64,000 nt of DNA from Dethiothermospora halolimnae (lineage in GTDB: Bacteria; Bacillota; Clostridia; Tissierellales; VENL01). How positions within the stretch are numbered: the stretch's first letter is position 1; each line of letters begins with the position of its first letter. The position numbers were made by a program, and so were the translations under genes. The stretch spans positions 13,343-77,342 of the forward strand of contig NZ_JBAKFX010000013.1 of NCBI RefSeq assembly GCF_037577855.1. Direction: 5' to 3'. This document shows positions 34,480 through 43,407 of the stretch, piece by piece. The notes beneath the pieces were generated by a model, which saw only the letters and a list, made by a program, of their open reading frames with translations, searched no databases and had not been told where the DNA came from.

Positions 34480-37041
34480 ATGTATTTTGATTGTGATAAA
34501 AAGATAAATGTGTCTAATTTGCTAAATAATAGATATCTAATATATGCCCATATAAAAGATGGTAGAAATGAAAGATTGGAAGAACACATAGATCGTTGCT
34601 TAAAATATTTTTATAAAATTATTGAAGACAAAGGATTTGAAGAAATTTTTGAACAGATAGAACGGGAGATTTTTAAAGACATTTCCCTAAAGGGAAAAGA
34701 AATATTTAGAGAAATGATTTTAAATACAGTCACATTACATGATATAGGAAAAGTAAACTCCTATTTTCAGAAAAAGAAACTACAAAATGACCTAAAACTA
34801 AGAAACTGTGGAAAATATAAAAATTCTAACCATTCCATGTTATCGTCTATTATCTATATCGATATATATTTCCCTAAAATAAGGAAGTTTACAAAGGTAG
34901 AAAGAGATTTACTTCTTGACTTTATGATGTTAAATGCCTATATAATATCAAGACATCATGGTAGTTTGAATTCTTGGGAACAATTCAAAGAAAAGTTTGA
35001 TTTAGATGGAGAAGGAGAAAAATTAATTGTAGAACAAAAGGATCTATTTGAAGATACCCTTAATAGTAAGTTAAATATTACTGTAGAACATATAAGGACA
35101 ATATTAGACATAATAAAAGAAAATAACGAAAAGCATACCAAAGAGCAGTTGGTGTATAAGTATATTTATACAAGAATTATTCTATCTATATTAATAGCTT
35201 GTGATTTTTACTCAACATCGGAGTTTATGGATGGGGTTGAAATAAATGATATAGGGATTATAAATGATATAGAAGAATTTTATGATGTATTTAAAAAGGG
35301 GGAAATATATAAATCAATTAGAAATTATGAGAAAGAACAATATGGGAAGAAAAAAGACTTTACTAATATAAAGGATATAAACATATTAAGAAATGAAATG
35401 TTTTTAGATGCAGAAAAAAAACTTGATGATAATATGGAATCAAATATTTTTTATTTAGAAGCTCCAACGGGTAGTGGTAAAAGTAATGTGGCTACAAATC
35501 TAAGTTTTAAGTTACTACAAGAAGATAAAAGTAAAAATAAGATATTCTATGTTTACCCCTTCAATACTTTAGTGGAACAAAATATAAATACTCTAGAAAA
35601 GGTATTTGAAAAGGAAAAGGATATATTCAACAAAATAGCAGTAATCAATTCAATAGAGTCAATAAAAGTTGATAAAAAAATTAATGAAAGTGAAAATTCA
35701 AACCTAGAGTATTATAAAAGAGCTTTACTAAACAAACAATTTTTGAATTATCCAATGGTTTTAACAACCCATGTTACAATTTTCAAGTATCTATTTGGAA
35801 CATCAAAAGAAGATATTTTTCCCCTTCATCAGTTAGCAGGTAGCGTAATAGTATTAGATGAGATTCAAAGTTATAGAAACTTGATATGGGGAGAGATAAT
35901 TACCTTGTTAACTTGTTATGCAAAAATATTAAATATAAAGATAATCATAATGTCTGCTACCTTACCAGAATTAGATAAGTTATCTCTTTCAACAGGTAAT
36001 ACTGTAAAATTAATTGAAGATAGAAGAAAATATTTTGAAAACCCTATTTTTAAGGATAGAGTAAATGTAGATTATTCTTTATTACAAAGTCAAAATATAG
36101 AAGATGATTTATATAACCATGTGAAGGAGAAAAGTTATAAAGGCAAAAAAATACTTATTGAGTTTATAAGTAAAAATTCAGCATATGAATTCTACAATAG
36201 ATTAAAAGAAGATATGGAAATATTATGTGATGTGGAGCTTATGAGTGGTGATGACAATATAGCTGAAAGGGATAGAATTATAAAAAGGGTTAAAGATAAA
36301 GACTCTTTAATATTAGTAGCAACACAGGTTGTAGAGGCTGGGGTAGATATAGATATGGACATAGGATATAAAAATATATCGATGTTAGATAGTGAAGAAC
36401 AGTTTCTTGGAAGGATAAATAGGTCTTGTAAAAAAGAAGGGTCAATAGTTTACTTCTTTAAAATAGATGAAGCTAAAAGAGTATATAAAGATAGAGTAAC
36501 ATCCCATAGTGATATAAGAATAAATAAGGATATAACATTAGAAAATGAAAGCATTAGAAATATTTTAAGAGATAAAAATTTTAGTAAATTTTATGGTCTT
36601 GTAATTGAAAGACTAAAAAATCTAACAAGTGGGCTCAATGATTTAAATATAGAGGATTTCTTTAATAGAGAAATTAAAAATCTGGATTTCAAAAAAACAG
36701 AAGAAAAGTTGAGATTAATACAAGATAATGAAAGTAAAATATCTGTTTACTTAAGCAGTAACATTATAGTAAATGATGAGGAGCTAAATGGAGAAGATAT
36801 ATGGTATACATATAAAAAGCTATTACTAAACAAGACCATGGATTATTCTGAAAGAAGAGTGAAATTATCAGAAATCAGATCTGAAATGAACAATTTCATA
36901 TATGAAATAAGGTGGAACTATGATTTTCCATATAATGATAGACTAGGAGAACTTTATTTTATAGAAGACGGAGACAAATATTTTAAAGAAGGTAAATTAG
37001 ATAAAGAAAAATTTATTAGCGGGATAGGAGATTTTATATAA
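34480..37041 (+). CDS. cas3: Cas3 nuclease-helicase (HD domain fused to helicase)
   Basis: About 853 residues. The HD nuclease part has L-H-D-I-G-K near residue 90, a downstream N-H-S and R-H-H-G-S. The superfamily 2 helicase part has Walker A A-P-T-G-S-G-K-S near 330, D-E-I-Q, the S-A-T motif in I-I-M-S-A-T-L-P, and V-A-T-Q-V-V-E-A-G-V-D-I-D plus Q-F-L-G-R-I-N-R. It degrades target DNA after Cascade binds. A GTG at 34471 also opens the frame, but AAGGTGAG fits the ATG at 34480 better. Its stop overlaps the start of cas4 by one base. Confidence 0.95.
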   Translation: MYFDCDKKINVSNLLNNRYLIYAHIKDGRNERLEEHIDRCLKYFYKIIEDKGFEEIFEQIEREIFKDISLKGKEIFREMILNTVTLHDIGKVNSYFQKKKLQNDLKLRNCGKYKNSNHSMLSSIIYIDIYFPKIRKFTKVERDLLLDFMMLNAYIISRHHGSLNSWEQFKEKFDLDGEGEKLIVEQKDLFEDTLNSKLNITVEHIRTILDIIKENNEKHTKEQLVYKYIYTRIILSILIACDFYSTSEFMDGVEINDIGIINDIEEFYDVFKKGEIYKSIRNYEKEQYGKKKDFTNIKDINILRNEMFLDAEKKLDDNMESNIFYLEAPTGSGKSNVATNLSFKLLQEDKSKNKIFYVYPFNTLVEQNINTLEKVFEKEKDIFNKIAVINSIESIKVDKKINESENSNLEYYKRALLNKQFLNYPMVLTTHVTIFKYLFGTSKEDIFPLHQLAGSVIVLDEIQSYRNLIWGEIITLLTCYAKILNIKIIIMSATLPELDKLSLSTGNTVKLIEDRRKYFENPIFKDRVNVDYSLLQSQNIEDDLYNHVKEKSYKGKKILIEFISKNSAYEFYNRLKEDMEILCDVELMSGDDNIAERDRIIKRVKDKDSLILVATQVVEAGVDIDMDIGYKNISMLDSEEQFLGRINRSCKKEGSIVYFFKIDEAKRVYKDRVTSHSDIRINKDITLENESIRNILRDKNFSKFYGLVIERLKNLTSGLNDLNIEDFFNREIKNLDFKKTEEKLRLIQDNESKISVYLSSNIIVNDEELNGEDIWYTYKKLLLNKTMDYSERRVKLSEIRSEMNNFIYEIRWNYDFPYNDRLGELYFIEDGDKYFKEGKLDKEKFISGIGDFI

Positions 37042-37535
37042 TGAGAATTAATGGTACTTTAATAAATTATTATTTTCATTGTAAAAGACAATGTTATCTC
37101 CATGGTAATAGACTTAATCTTGAGGATAATAGTGAAAATGTAAAGATAGGAAAAGCTATACACAAAGAAAAGGAAACTAAAGGTAAAAACCATGAAATTG
37201 CAATAGAGAATATAAAAATCGATAAGCTCACAGAGGAATATTTAACAGAAATAAAAAAATCCGATGCTGATGTAGAAGCTTGTAAATGGCAACTGATATT
37301 TTATTTAAAAGTTTTAAAAGATAAGGGGATAAATAGAAAGGGGAAACTAGAATTTATTGAAAAGAAAAAAGGGAATAATAAGGTTCTATATTTTGAACTT
37401 AATGATGAATTATTAAGAGAATTAAATTACTACATAAATAAAATAGAAAATTTAATAAAAAGTGATGAAATTCCAAAGTCTTTAAATAAACCAAAATGCA
37501 AGAAATGTGCCTATTATGAATACTGTTACATTTAG
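37041..37535 (+). CDS. cas4: Cas4, spacer-processing exonuclease
   Basis: A 164-residue RecB-like nuclease with iron-sulfur cysteines: one early (F-H-C-K-R-Q-C-Y-L-H) and a C-terminal cluster C-K-K-C-A-Y-Y-E-Y-C. G-K-A-I-H-K-E-K is the usual motif after the first part. It trims prespacers and helps select the PAM during adaptation. It is coupled to cas3 by a TAATG overlap and followed by cas1 after 17 bp. Confidence 0.93.
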   Translation: MRINGTLINYYFHCKRQCYLHGNRLNLEDNSENVKIGKAIHKEKETKGKNHEIAIENIKIDKLTEEYLTEIKKSDADVEACKWQLIFYLKVLKDKGINRKGKLEFIEKKKGNNKVLYFELNDELLRELNYYINKIENLIKSDEIPKSLNKPKCKKCAYYEYCYI

Positions 37536-37552
37536 GAGGGAAAGAAATACAA

Positions 37553-38551
37553 ATGGGTAGCACAAGGTATATAACATCTATGGGGGAGTTAACTAGAAAA
37601 GATAACTCCTTATGTTTTAGAAAAAATGGTAAGAATGTATACATACCAGTAGAAAATACAAAGGAAATATATTGTTTAAATGAAGTAAGTATAAACTCTA
37701 AACTTTTAGATTTTTTATCTAGAAATAATATTGTTGTTCATTTTTTTAACTATTATGAAGGGTATAGTGGAAGCTTTTATCCTAGGGATCAGTATATTAG
37801 TGGGAAACTTCTAGTTAAGCAAGTAGAAACTTTTAATAATAGAAGGTTAGATGTGGCCAAATCTATTGTAAAAGGTACAGGGAATAACATAGCAGAAGTA
37901 TTATATCATTATTATAAACATAACAAGAAAGAAGTTAAGGGGACTATTGATTGGATAAGGGGAGGGTTTCTTCAAGGTATAGAGAAAAGTAATAATATAA
38001 AACAACTTATGGCTGCAGAAGGGGAGCTATGGCATAGATTTTATGGTGAGTTTAAAAATATATTACTTGATGATTTTATAATGAATAAAAGGGTAAAGCG
38101 ACCGCCAGATAATCCTATTAATGCTTTGATATCTTTTGGGAATTCTTTATTATATACAAAAACAATATCTGCTATATATAGAACTCATTTGGACCAAAGA
38201 ATTAGCTTTCTACATGAACCTTCAGAGGGAAGATTTTCTTTAAGTCTAGATATAAGTGAAGTCTTTAAACCTGTTATTGTATATAAGACTATATTTCATT
38301 TAGTGAATAATAGAAAATTGCAGGTAGCTAAACATTTTCAAAGAAAGGTAAATTATTGTTTATTAAATGAAGAGGGAAGAAAAACTTTTATACAAGAATT
38401 TGAAAAACGTTTGGAATCTGTATTTGCCCATCCTAGATTAAAAAGGAAAGTTAGTTATAGGACAGCAATTAAATTAGACTGCTATAAGTTAATTAAATTT
38501 ATAATGGAAGATAAAGATTTTGTTCCGTTTAATCTTAAGGAGAAGATATAA
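37553..38551 (+). CDS. cas1: Cas1, CRISPR integrase
   Basis: A 332-residue type I-B Cas1. The N-terminal beta domain contains I-Y-C-L-N-E-V-S-I-N, and the catalytic helical domain has E-G-E-L-W-H-R-F-Y, H-E-P-S-E-G-R-F-S-L-S-L-D and the later K-R-K-V-S-Y-R. With Cas2 it inserts new spacers at the leader end, which here is about 14 kb away at the far side of the array. It overlaps cas2 by one base. Confidence 0.96.
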   Translation: MGSTRYITSMGELTRKDNSLCFRKNGKNVYIPVENTKEIYCLNEVSINSKLLDFLSRNNIVVHFFNYYEGYSGSFYPRDQYISGKLLVKQVETFNNRRLDVAKSIVKGTGNNIAEVLYHYYKHNKKEVKGTIDWIRGGFLQGIEKSNNIKQLMAAEGELWHRFYGEFKNILLDDFIMNKRVKRPPDNPINALISFGNSLLYTKTISAIYRTHLDQRISFLHEPSEGRFSLSLDISEVFKPVIVYKTIFHLVNNRKLQVAKHFQRKVNYCLLNEEGRKTFIQEFEKRLESVFAHPRLKRKVSYRTAIKLDCYKLIKFIMEDKDFVPFNLKEKI

Positions 38552-38841
38552 TGAAAAGAAATTTAAACTATAATTATGCATTTGTTTTTTATGATGTAAA
38601 TGAAAAAAGGGTTCAGAAAGTGTTTAAAGTGTGTAAAAAATATTTATCCCACTTTCAGAAATCAGTTTTTAGAGGAGAAATAACTCCATCTAAATTAATT
38701 TCATTGAGGGGAGATTTAAATAGTGTAATTAATGAGAAAGAAGATTTTATATGCATCATAAAGTTATTAAATGATAGTATATTTGATGAGGAAATCCTAG
38801 GCTATCAGAATAATAATACTGGAGAAGATTTGATAATTTAA
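38551..38841 (+). CDS. cas2: Cas2
   Basis: A 96-residue ferredoxin-like protein: F-V-F-Y-D-V near the N-terminus with the conserved aspartate, then V-F-K-V-C-K-K-Y-L and Q-K-S-V-F-R-G-E-I. It bridges two Cas1 dimers in the integrase. It starts at the last base of cas1 and is the last gene of the operon; a lone degenerate repeat follows seven bases after its stop. Confidence 0.95.
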   Translation: MKRNLNYNYAFVFYDVNEKRVQKVFKVCKKYLSHFQKSVFRGEITPSKLISLRGDLNSVINEKEDFICIIKLLNDSIFDEEILGYQNNNTGEDLII

Positions 38842-38847
38842 TTTTAT

Positions 38848-38877
38848 ACTGAATCTTAACATGAGATGTGCTTTTAT
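38848..38877 (+). repeat. Solitary degenerate CRISPR repeat downstream of cas2
   Basis: The sequence ACTGAATCTTAACATGAG, then ATGTGCTTTT, aligns with the array repeat. It has CATGAGATGT where all array copies have CATAGGATGT, and so is closer to the C. pasteurianum-like version. Its 3' handle is lost. No second repeat or spacer-like unit follows. It may be the last trace of a second array or another regulatory pseudo-repeat. Confidence 0.65.
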
Positions 38878-38953
38878 AATATATCACTATATATGATTTA
38901 AGAAGATAAATACGTGATTATATTAATAAAAATAAAATAGCGAGGGATAAAAA

Positions 38954-40624
38954 ATGAATATAAAAGATTTTGAACAACATATTGACTCTAAAATTCTAAA
39001 CAGAGGATATGATTACTATGATAATGGAAATATAATAGAAATATATGAACAAGGGGAAGATGAGTATACTTTTATAATTGAAGGAAGAGAAGATTATGAA
39101 GTAACTGTAAAATTAGATGACAAAGGGGATATTGTTTACTCATATTGCAATTGTCCCTATAACTTTGGGCCTGTATGTAAGCATGAAGTAGCAACTTATT
39201 TTCAGCTATTTGAGATTTTTAATAGTAAAAATCTCAGTGAAAAAATTACAAACGATATAGTAAAGCGACCAAAAATAGAGGAAATCCTAAATAGCCTTTC
39301 TAAAGATGAATTAGTAAACATTATAATAGATATTACAAAAGAAGATAGTACTTTAAAGAATAAAATTATCTTTAAATACTCAAAGGATGAAGGTGAAGAC
39401 GGAATAGAAAGATGCAAGAAATTGATGGAATCCATAATAAGAAAATATATGACTAGGGAAGGTTATATTCTATATAGAGAAACTTATGGATTTATAAACG
39501 ATATGGAAATTTTATTAGAGAAAATGAAAGATACGAAAGATAAGATATCAGCTTTAGAGATTGGATTTTTATTACTGGAAGAGCTAATAGAATCTTTTCA
39601 ATATGCAGATGATTCCGGTGGAGTGATAGGTTCCTTAATAATTGAAATAATAGACAGTATGGAAGAAGTTATAATGAAATCTAAAAGTTTAGATAGAAGT
39701 ATAAGGGAAAAAATGTTTGAAAAATTATTGACTCAGGTAGATAATAGGGTTTTTGAAGGTTGGGAAGATTACCGTATAGATATAATAGCAATATGTGCTG
39801 AGTTTGCAGATGTTAAACCATTTAGGGATAGATTGTTAAACAAAATAAAATCTTGGGTTGATAAAAATAATGATGATCAATATAAAAAATATAGCAGTGA
39901 AAGAATGCTTATGATACTATACAATATAATACAACAATATGGAGAGCAAAATGAAGCAGAAAGATTTATAAAAGATAATCTTAAATTTTCTTCATTTAGA
40001 GAACTATTAATAGAAAAATATATGGAAAAAGAAAATTATAATAAGGTTATAGAGTTAGCATTGGATGGAGAAAAAAATGATAAACACTTTAGAGGCCTAG
40101 TCTCAAAATGGAAGGAACTAAGATATGTAGCTTACAAAAAACTTCTACTGAAACAAGAACAGGAAAAATTGGCGAAGGAATTATTTTTTAGTGGAGAATA
40201 TGAGTATTATAAGGAATTAAAGGAGTTACATAAGGGTAATGAAGAAGAGCTTTATAATGCTCTAAAACAAGAACTGAAAAGTTCTAATGGATGGCATAGA
40301 AGAGATATTTATCTTAAGCTTATAGTTGATGAAAAAGACTTGGAGGAAATAATGGAGTACGTTAGACAAAATCCAATGGCTATAGAAAATTATTCTGATA
40401 TGTTGATAGATCAGTATGAGGATGAGGTAGTAAATATTTATAATAATATGATAATGTCCGCTGCAGATTTGTCTAATAATAGGAAAAGATATCAAGAAGT
40501 TTGTAGAAAAATTAAAAGATATAGAAAAATAGCAGGGGATAAAAAAGCTAATAAAATTATAGAAAAATTAAGGAAACTTTATAAAAGAAGACCTGCATTT
40601 TTAGATGAACTTGGTAAAATTTAA
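38954..40624 (+). CDS. SWIM zinc-finger protein
   Basis: A 556-residue protein whose first 80 residues hold a SWIM zinc finger (C-N-C, then seven residues, C-K-H, in Y-C-N-C-P-Y-N-F-G-P-V-C-K-H). The rest is a long, mostly helical, charged region that may form repeats. SWIM domains bind DNA or proteins. GCGAGGGA precedes the ATG. It starts 112 bp after cas2 in the same direction. A role with CRISPR is possible but unproven, since such proteins also occur alone in Firmicutes. Confidence 0.8.
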   Translation: MNIKDFEQHIDSKILNRGYDYYDNGNIIEIYEQGEDEYTFIIEGREDYEVTVKLDDKGDIVYSYCNCPYNFGPVCKHEVATYFQLFEIFNSKNLSEKITNDIVKRPKIEEILNSLSKDELVNIIIDITKEDSTLKNKIIFKYSKDEGEDGIERCKKLMESIIRKYMTREGYILYRETYGFINDMEILLEKMKDTKDKISALEIGFLLLEELIESFQYADDSGGVIGSLIIEIIDSMEEVIMKSKSLDRSIREKMFEKLLTQVDNRVFEGWEDYRIDIIAICAEFADVKPFRDRLLNKIKSWVDKNNDDQYKKYSSERMLMILYNIIQQYGEQNEAERFIKDNLKFSSFRELLIEKYMEKENYNKVIELALDGEKNDKHFRGLVSKWKELRYVAYKKLLLKQEQEKLAKELFFSGEYEYYKELKELHKGNEEELYNALKQELKSSNGWHRRDIYLKLIVDEKDLEEIMEYVRQNPMAIENYSDMLIDQYEDEVVNIYNNMIMSAADLSNNRKRYQEVCRKIKRYRKIAGDKKANKIIEKLRKLYKRRPAFLDELGKI

Positions 40625-40751
40625 TTATAAAAAATATAAATAGATAAAAGTTAATAGTAGGGAAAAAGATTATACTTACTAACAGATATAATTTTGTGTG
40701 TTATATTAGTCTTTAAAGAAAATTAAGAGGTTGATACGGGGGAGATAGCAT

Positions 40752-41477
40752 ATGTTGTTACCAGTAGTAATAGGCTTTTCAATAAGTTTAATAAGCATCA
40801 TAATAATAGGTTTTCTTGAAAAGACAAAAAAGTTAAAAGAAAGAAGTAAAATATATATGTTAATTGGAGTTATAGGAGTTTATATCCCCATATTTGCAGC
40901 TTGTGGATATTATTTTTATATGAAAACAGATACATTAAAAGGAGCTATAATTGTAATAAGTGGAGTTTATATATGTTTAATTTTATTGGAATTATTTAAT
41001 AGAGTATGGGGTGAAAAAAAGTATAATTATGTGACCTTTGCAATTGTAGTGTTAACTTGTTATTTTATTATTAATTATATAACATCTTATATGCTATCAA
41101 AGTCAGATAAAAACCTTTTTATAATAGTTGCTGGCTTTATTTTAGGGGGTAAAATAATAGATAACTGTAAGAATAAGAAAAAATTAATTATTTCAGGGAT
41201 AATAGTTATGGCAATTGTTATAATAGAACCTTTAAATTATATAGATAGTTTAAAAAAATATGATAAAGTAGAAAGTACAGCTATAGAGTATGTAGAAAGC
41301 ATAGACTATCCTATAGAAGATGATTATAAAATAATTAGGTGGAATGACTCTATAAGAAATAAACCAATTAGTTTATCTATTATCCAAAAGAAGTCAGAGG
41401 ATAAGGATGGAACTATAGAGCATATTAAAATGACCTACTTCAATGGAAAAATTATTAAGTTGGAGGAAAGGCCTTAG
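40752..41477 (+). CDS. Membrane protein of unknown function
   Basis: A 241-residue protein with hydrophobic segments at about residues 2-20, 34-54, 62-84, 94-113, 122-137 and 145-160, and a soluble C-terminal tail of about 75 residues (V-E-S-T-A-I-E-Y-V-E-S onwards). I do not recognise the family. CGGGGGAGA lies before the ATG. A bidirectional terminator separates it from the leftward rhomboid gene. Confidence 0.7.
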   Translation: MLLPVVIGFSISLISIIIIGFLEKTKKLKERSKIYMLIGVIGVYIPIFAACGYYFYMKTDTLKGAIIVISGVYICLILLELFNRVWGEKKYNYVTFAIVVLTCYFIINYITSYMLSKSDKNLFIIVAGFILGGKIIDNCKNKKKLIISGIIVMAIVIIEPLNYIDSLKKYDKVESTAIEYVESIDYPIEDDYKIIRWNDSIRNKPISLSIIQKKSEDKDGTIEHIKMTYFNGKIIKLEERP

Positions 41478-41519
41478 TTTAGATCTACTTAATAGAAATC
41501 TTAAGGAACTAAAAAATTT

Positions 41520-41569
41520 AAAAGACTATGGAGAAAAATATTACAATTTCCTCCATAGTCTTTTTATTT
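41520..41569. terminator. Bidirectional terminator between convergent genes
   Basis: AAAAGACTATGGAG (41520-41533) pairs exactly with CTCCATAGTCTTTT (41551-41564). A-rich and T-rich flanks allow use on both strands. Confidence 0.85.
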
Positions 41570-41633
41570 AGTATAGTTACTTATAAAGATTCATTAGTAT
41601 AGATTCAAAATAATTTATCTGAAATATTATTCT

Positions 41634-42209
41634 TTAGTTATTTTTAATATTATAAACAAATCCAAGTACAGCTCCTGACAGACCTCCAATTATATGGGTC
41701 AGTTGTGAGATATTATCTTCGTTGACTATTCCGTTATAAACTTCTCGACCAATATACATTATTAAAACGAGAATAAAGGACAAAGGAACCTCACCGTCAT
41801 CTTTTATACCAGATATAGAGCTTAAGACAATCATCATAAAGACCACCCCTGAAGCACCTAAAAGGGCTGTAGATGAAAATAACATATTAAATATGCCAGT
41901 CACAAGTGCTGTGATTAATATTGCTTCTGCAATTATAAATGATCCGTATTTTTCCTCGAGCATTGAACCTATGACTAATAGTAAACTAATATTATAGAAC
42001 CAGTGTTGAAAATTTGCATGACCCAATACATGGGACACAGTTCTAAAGTATGTTAATGGAGACGTTAGAGAACTTTTATAATTACTAAAATATTTTATTA
42101 CAAACTCTCCATCAGTTAATTGGCTAATTATCAAGACAATAAAGCTTAATAATGTAAAAGTGAGAATTATAGGTGAATTAAATTTGATTTTATTTAATTT
42201 AATTTTCAT
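41634..42209 (-). CDS. Rhomboid-family intramembrane serine protease
   Basis: A 191-residue membrane protein with six predicted helices. The first conserved region is H-V-L-G-H-A-N-F-Q-H-W-F-Y-N, the catalytic serine is in G-A-S-G-V, and the partner histidine in Q-L-T-H-I-I-G-G. It cleaves membrane proteins inside the bilayer; the substrate is unknown. It lies downstream of the leftward telA gene and may be part of the same transcript. Confidence 0.9.
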   Translation of the reverse strand: MKIKLNKIKFNSPIILTFTLLSFIVLIISQLTDGEFVIKYFSNYKSSLTSPLTYFRTVSHVLGHANFQHWFYNISLLLVIGSMLEEKYGSFIIAEAILITALVTGIFNMLFSSTALLGASGVVFMMIVLSSISGIKDDGEVPLSFILVLIMYIGREVYNGIVNEDNISQLTHIIGGLSGAVLGFVYNIKNN

Positions 42210-42282
42210 ATCTATTATTAACTACCCATATTTATAGTTAATTTACCTCCTGACTATATAGTTAGTTATTATTATCAAGATT

Positions 42283-43383
42283 TTAGTTGCCAGAGCCTAG
42301 CTTATTTTTATAGTCATTTTGGAGTTCTTGCATTCTTTTAGTTCCTGTAATTCTTTTTTGTTTAGCTTCTTGTTGGATCTTTCTAGTTTCATCAATTCCC
42401 TGTACTATAGTTTGCCATGTTTTTTCAAGGGTTTCAATCTTAATAGAACTTCCAGAGGCTAATTCTGCTGTAAGTTTAGATTGAGTAGCAATATTTTGGG
42501 AATTTTTCAATAACAATTCGTTTGTTTTATCATCTAGTGCTTTCATAGCATTAGCTTGAATCGCTTGTCTTTTCAAAGTTATTGCTTGAATCATTGCATT
42601 TTTAAATATTGGAATAGTAATAATAAATGCTGAGTTAATTTTTCGGACTAAATTGTAGTTACCTTGTTGAATTAATTTGATCTGTGGCATTGTTTGTAGA
42701 GATACAGTTTTAGCTAGTTCTAAATCATAGACTCTTTGTTCCATCATTTCTAATGCTTTCATGCCATTTGACAAATTCATTTGATTAAGTTGATTAGGAG
42801 ATTGATTAGCTTTCAATTGTAAATCTGGTATAACTTCATTTTTAACCCTCTCAATAACTAAATTTCCAGCTTGAATATATTTTTCTATTGTCTCATAGTA
42901 TTCCATATTTTTGTTAAACATTTCTTCTAGCATAACATTTGAAGTGTTAATTTCTGATTCGTAATTACTTAATTCAACATAAACTTTATCTATTTCTGAA
43001 CCCATTGTATGATACTTTTTAAATAAGTCTTCCATAGATTTTTTTGCTTTCTTAAATATTTTTTGTAATAGCCCAGTTTTTTCTTCTTTAAAATCTTTTA
43101 TTTCAAATTTATCCATGATTTTATTTAATTGCTGAAGAAGATTTCCTGAATCTTCAACATTTGTAGTTTCTAAAGAGTGTAGTATTCTATCTGCAAATTT
43201 TGATATTTCTTGTGAAGTGTCCTGACCGAATTTAAGAACTGCTTGAGCATCTTTAATATCTAGTTGTTTAGATAAAGCTATGACTTCAGGTGAGTTTTGC
43301 ACCTTTGATGCTATTTCATTAGTTTCCTTGTCTAAATTAACTGCATTTGGTTCACTTATTTGGCTTGTTAGTTGGTTATCCAT
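42283..43383 (-). CDS. telA: TelA-family (toxic anion resistance) protein
   Basis: A 366-residue, almost wholly helical and coiled-coil-rich cytoplasmic protein of the TelA/YceH family linked to tellurite and membrane stress. Features are the helical M-E-D-L-F-K-K-Y region, a long central coiled coil and the C-terminal L-E-K-T-W-Q-T-I-V-Q-G-I-D-E-T-R motif. It lies 24 bp after the YceG-like gene on the minus strand, a pairing known from Bacillus yceG-yceH. The biochemical activity of the family is not known. Confidence 0.9.
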   Translation of the reverse strand: MDNQLTSQISEPNAVNLDKETNEIASKVQNSPEVIALSKQLDIKDAQAVLKFGQDTSQEISKFADRILHSLETTNVEDSGNLLQQLNKIMDKFEIKDFKEEKTGLLQKIFKKAKKSMEDLFKKYHTMGSEIDKVYVELSNYESEINTSNVMLEEMFNKNMEYYETIEKYIQAGNLVIERVKNEVIPDLQLKANQSPNQLNQMNLSNGMKALEMMEQRVYDLELAKTVSLQTMPQIKLIQQGNYNLVRKINSAFIITIPIFKNAMIQAITLKRQAIQANAMKALDDKTNELLLKNSQNIATQSKLTAELASGSSIKIETLEKTWQTIVQGIDETRKIQQEAKQKRITGTKRMQELQNDYKNKLGSGN

Positions 43384-43407
43384 TTTAATTCCTCCTAGAC
43401 TTTGATA

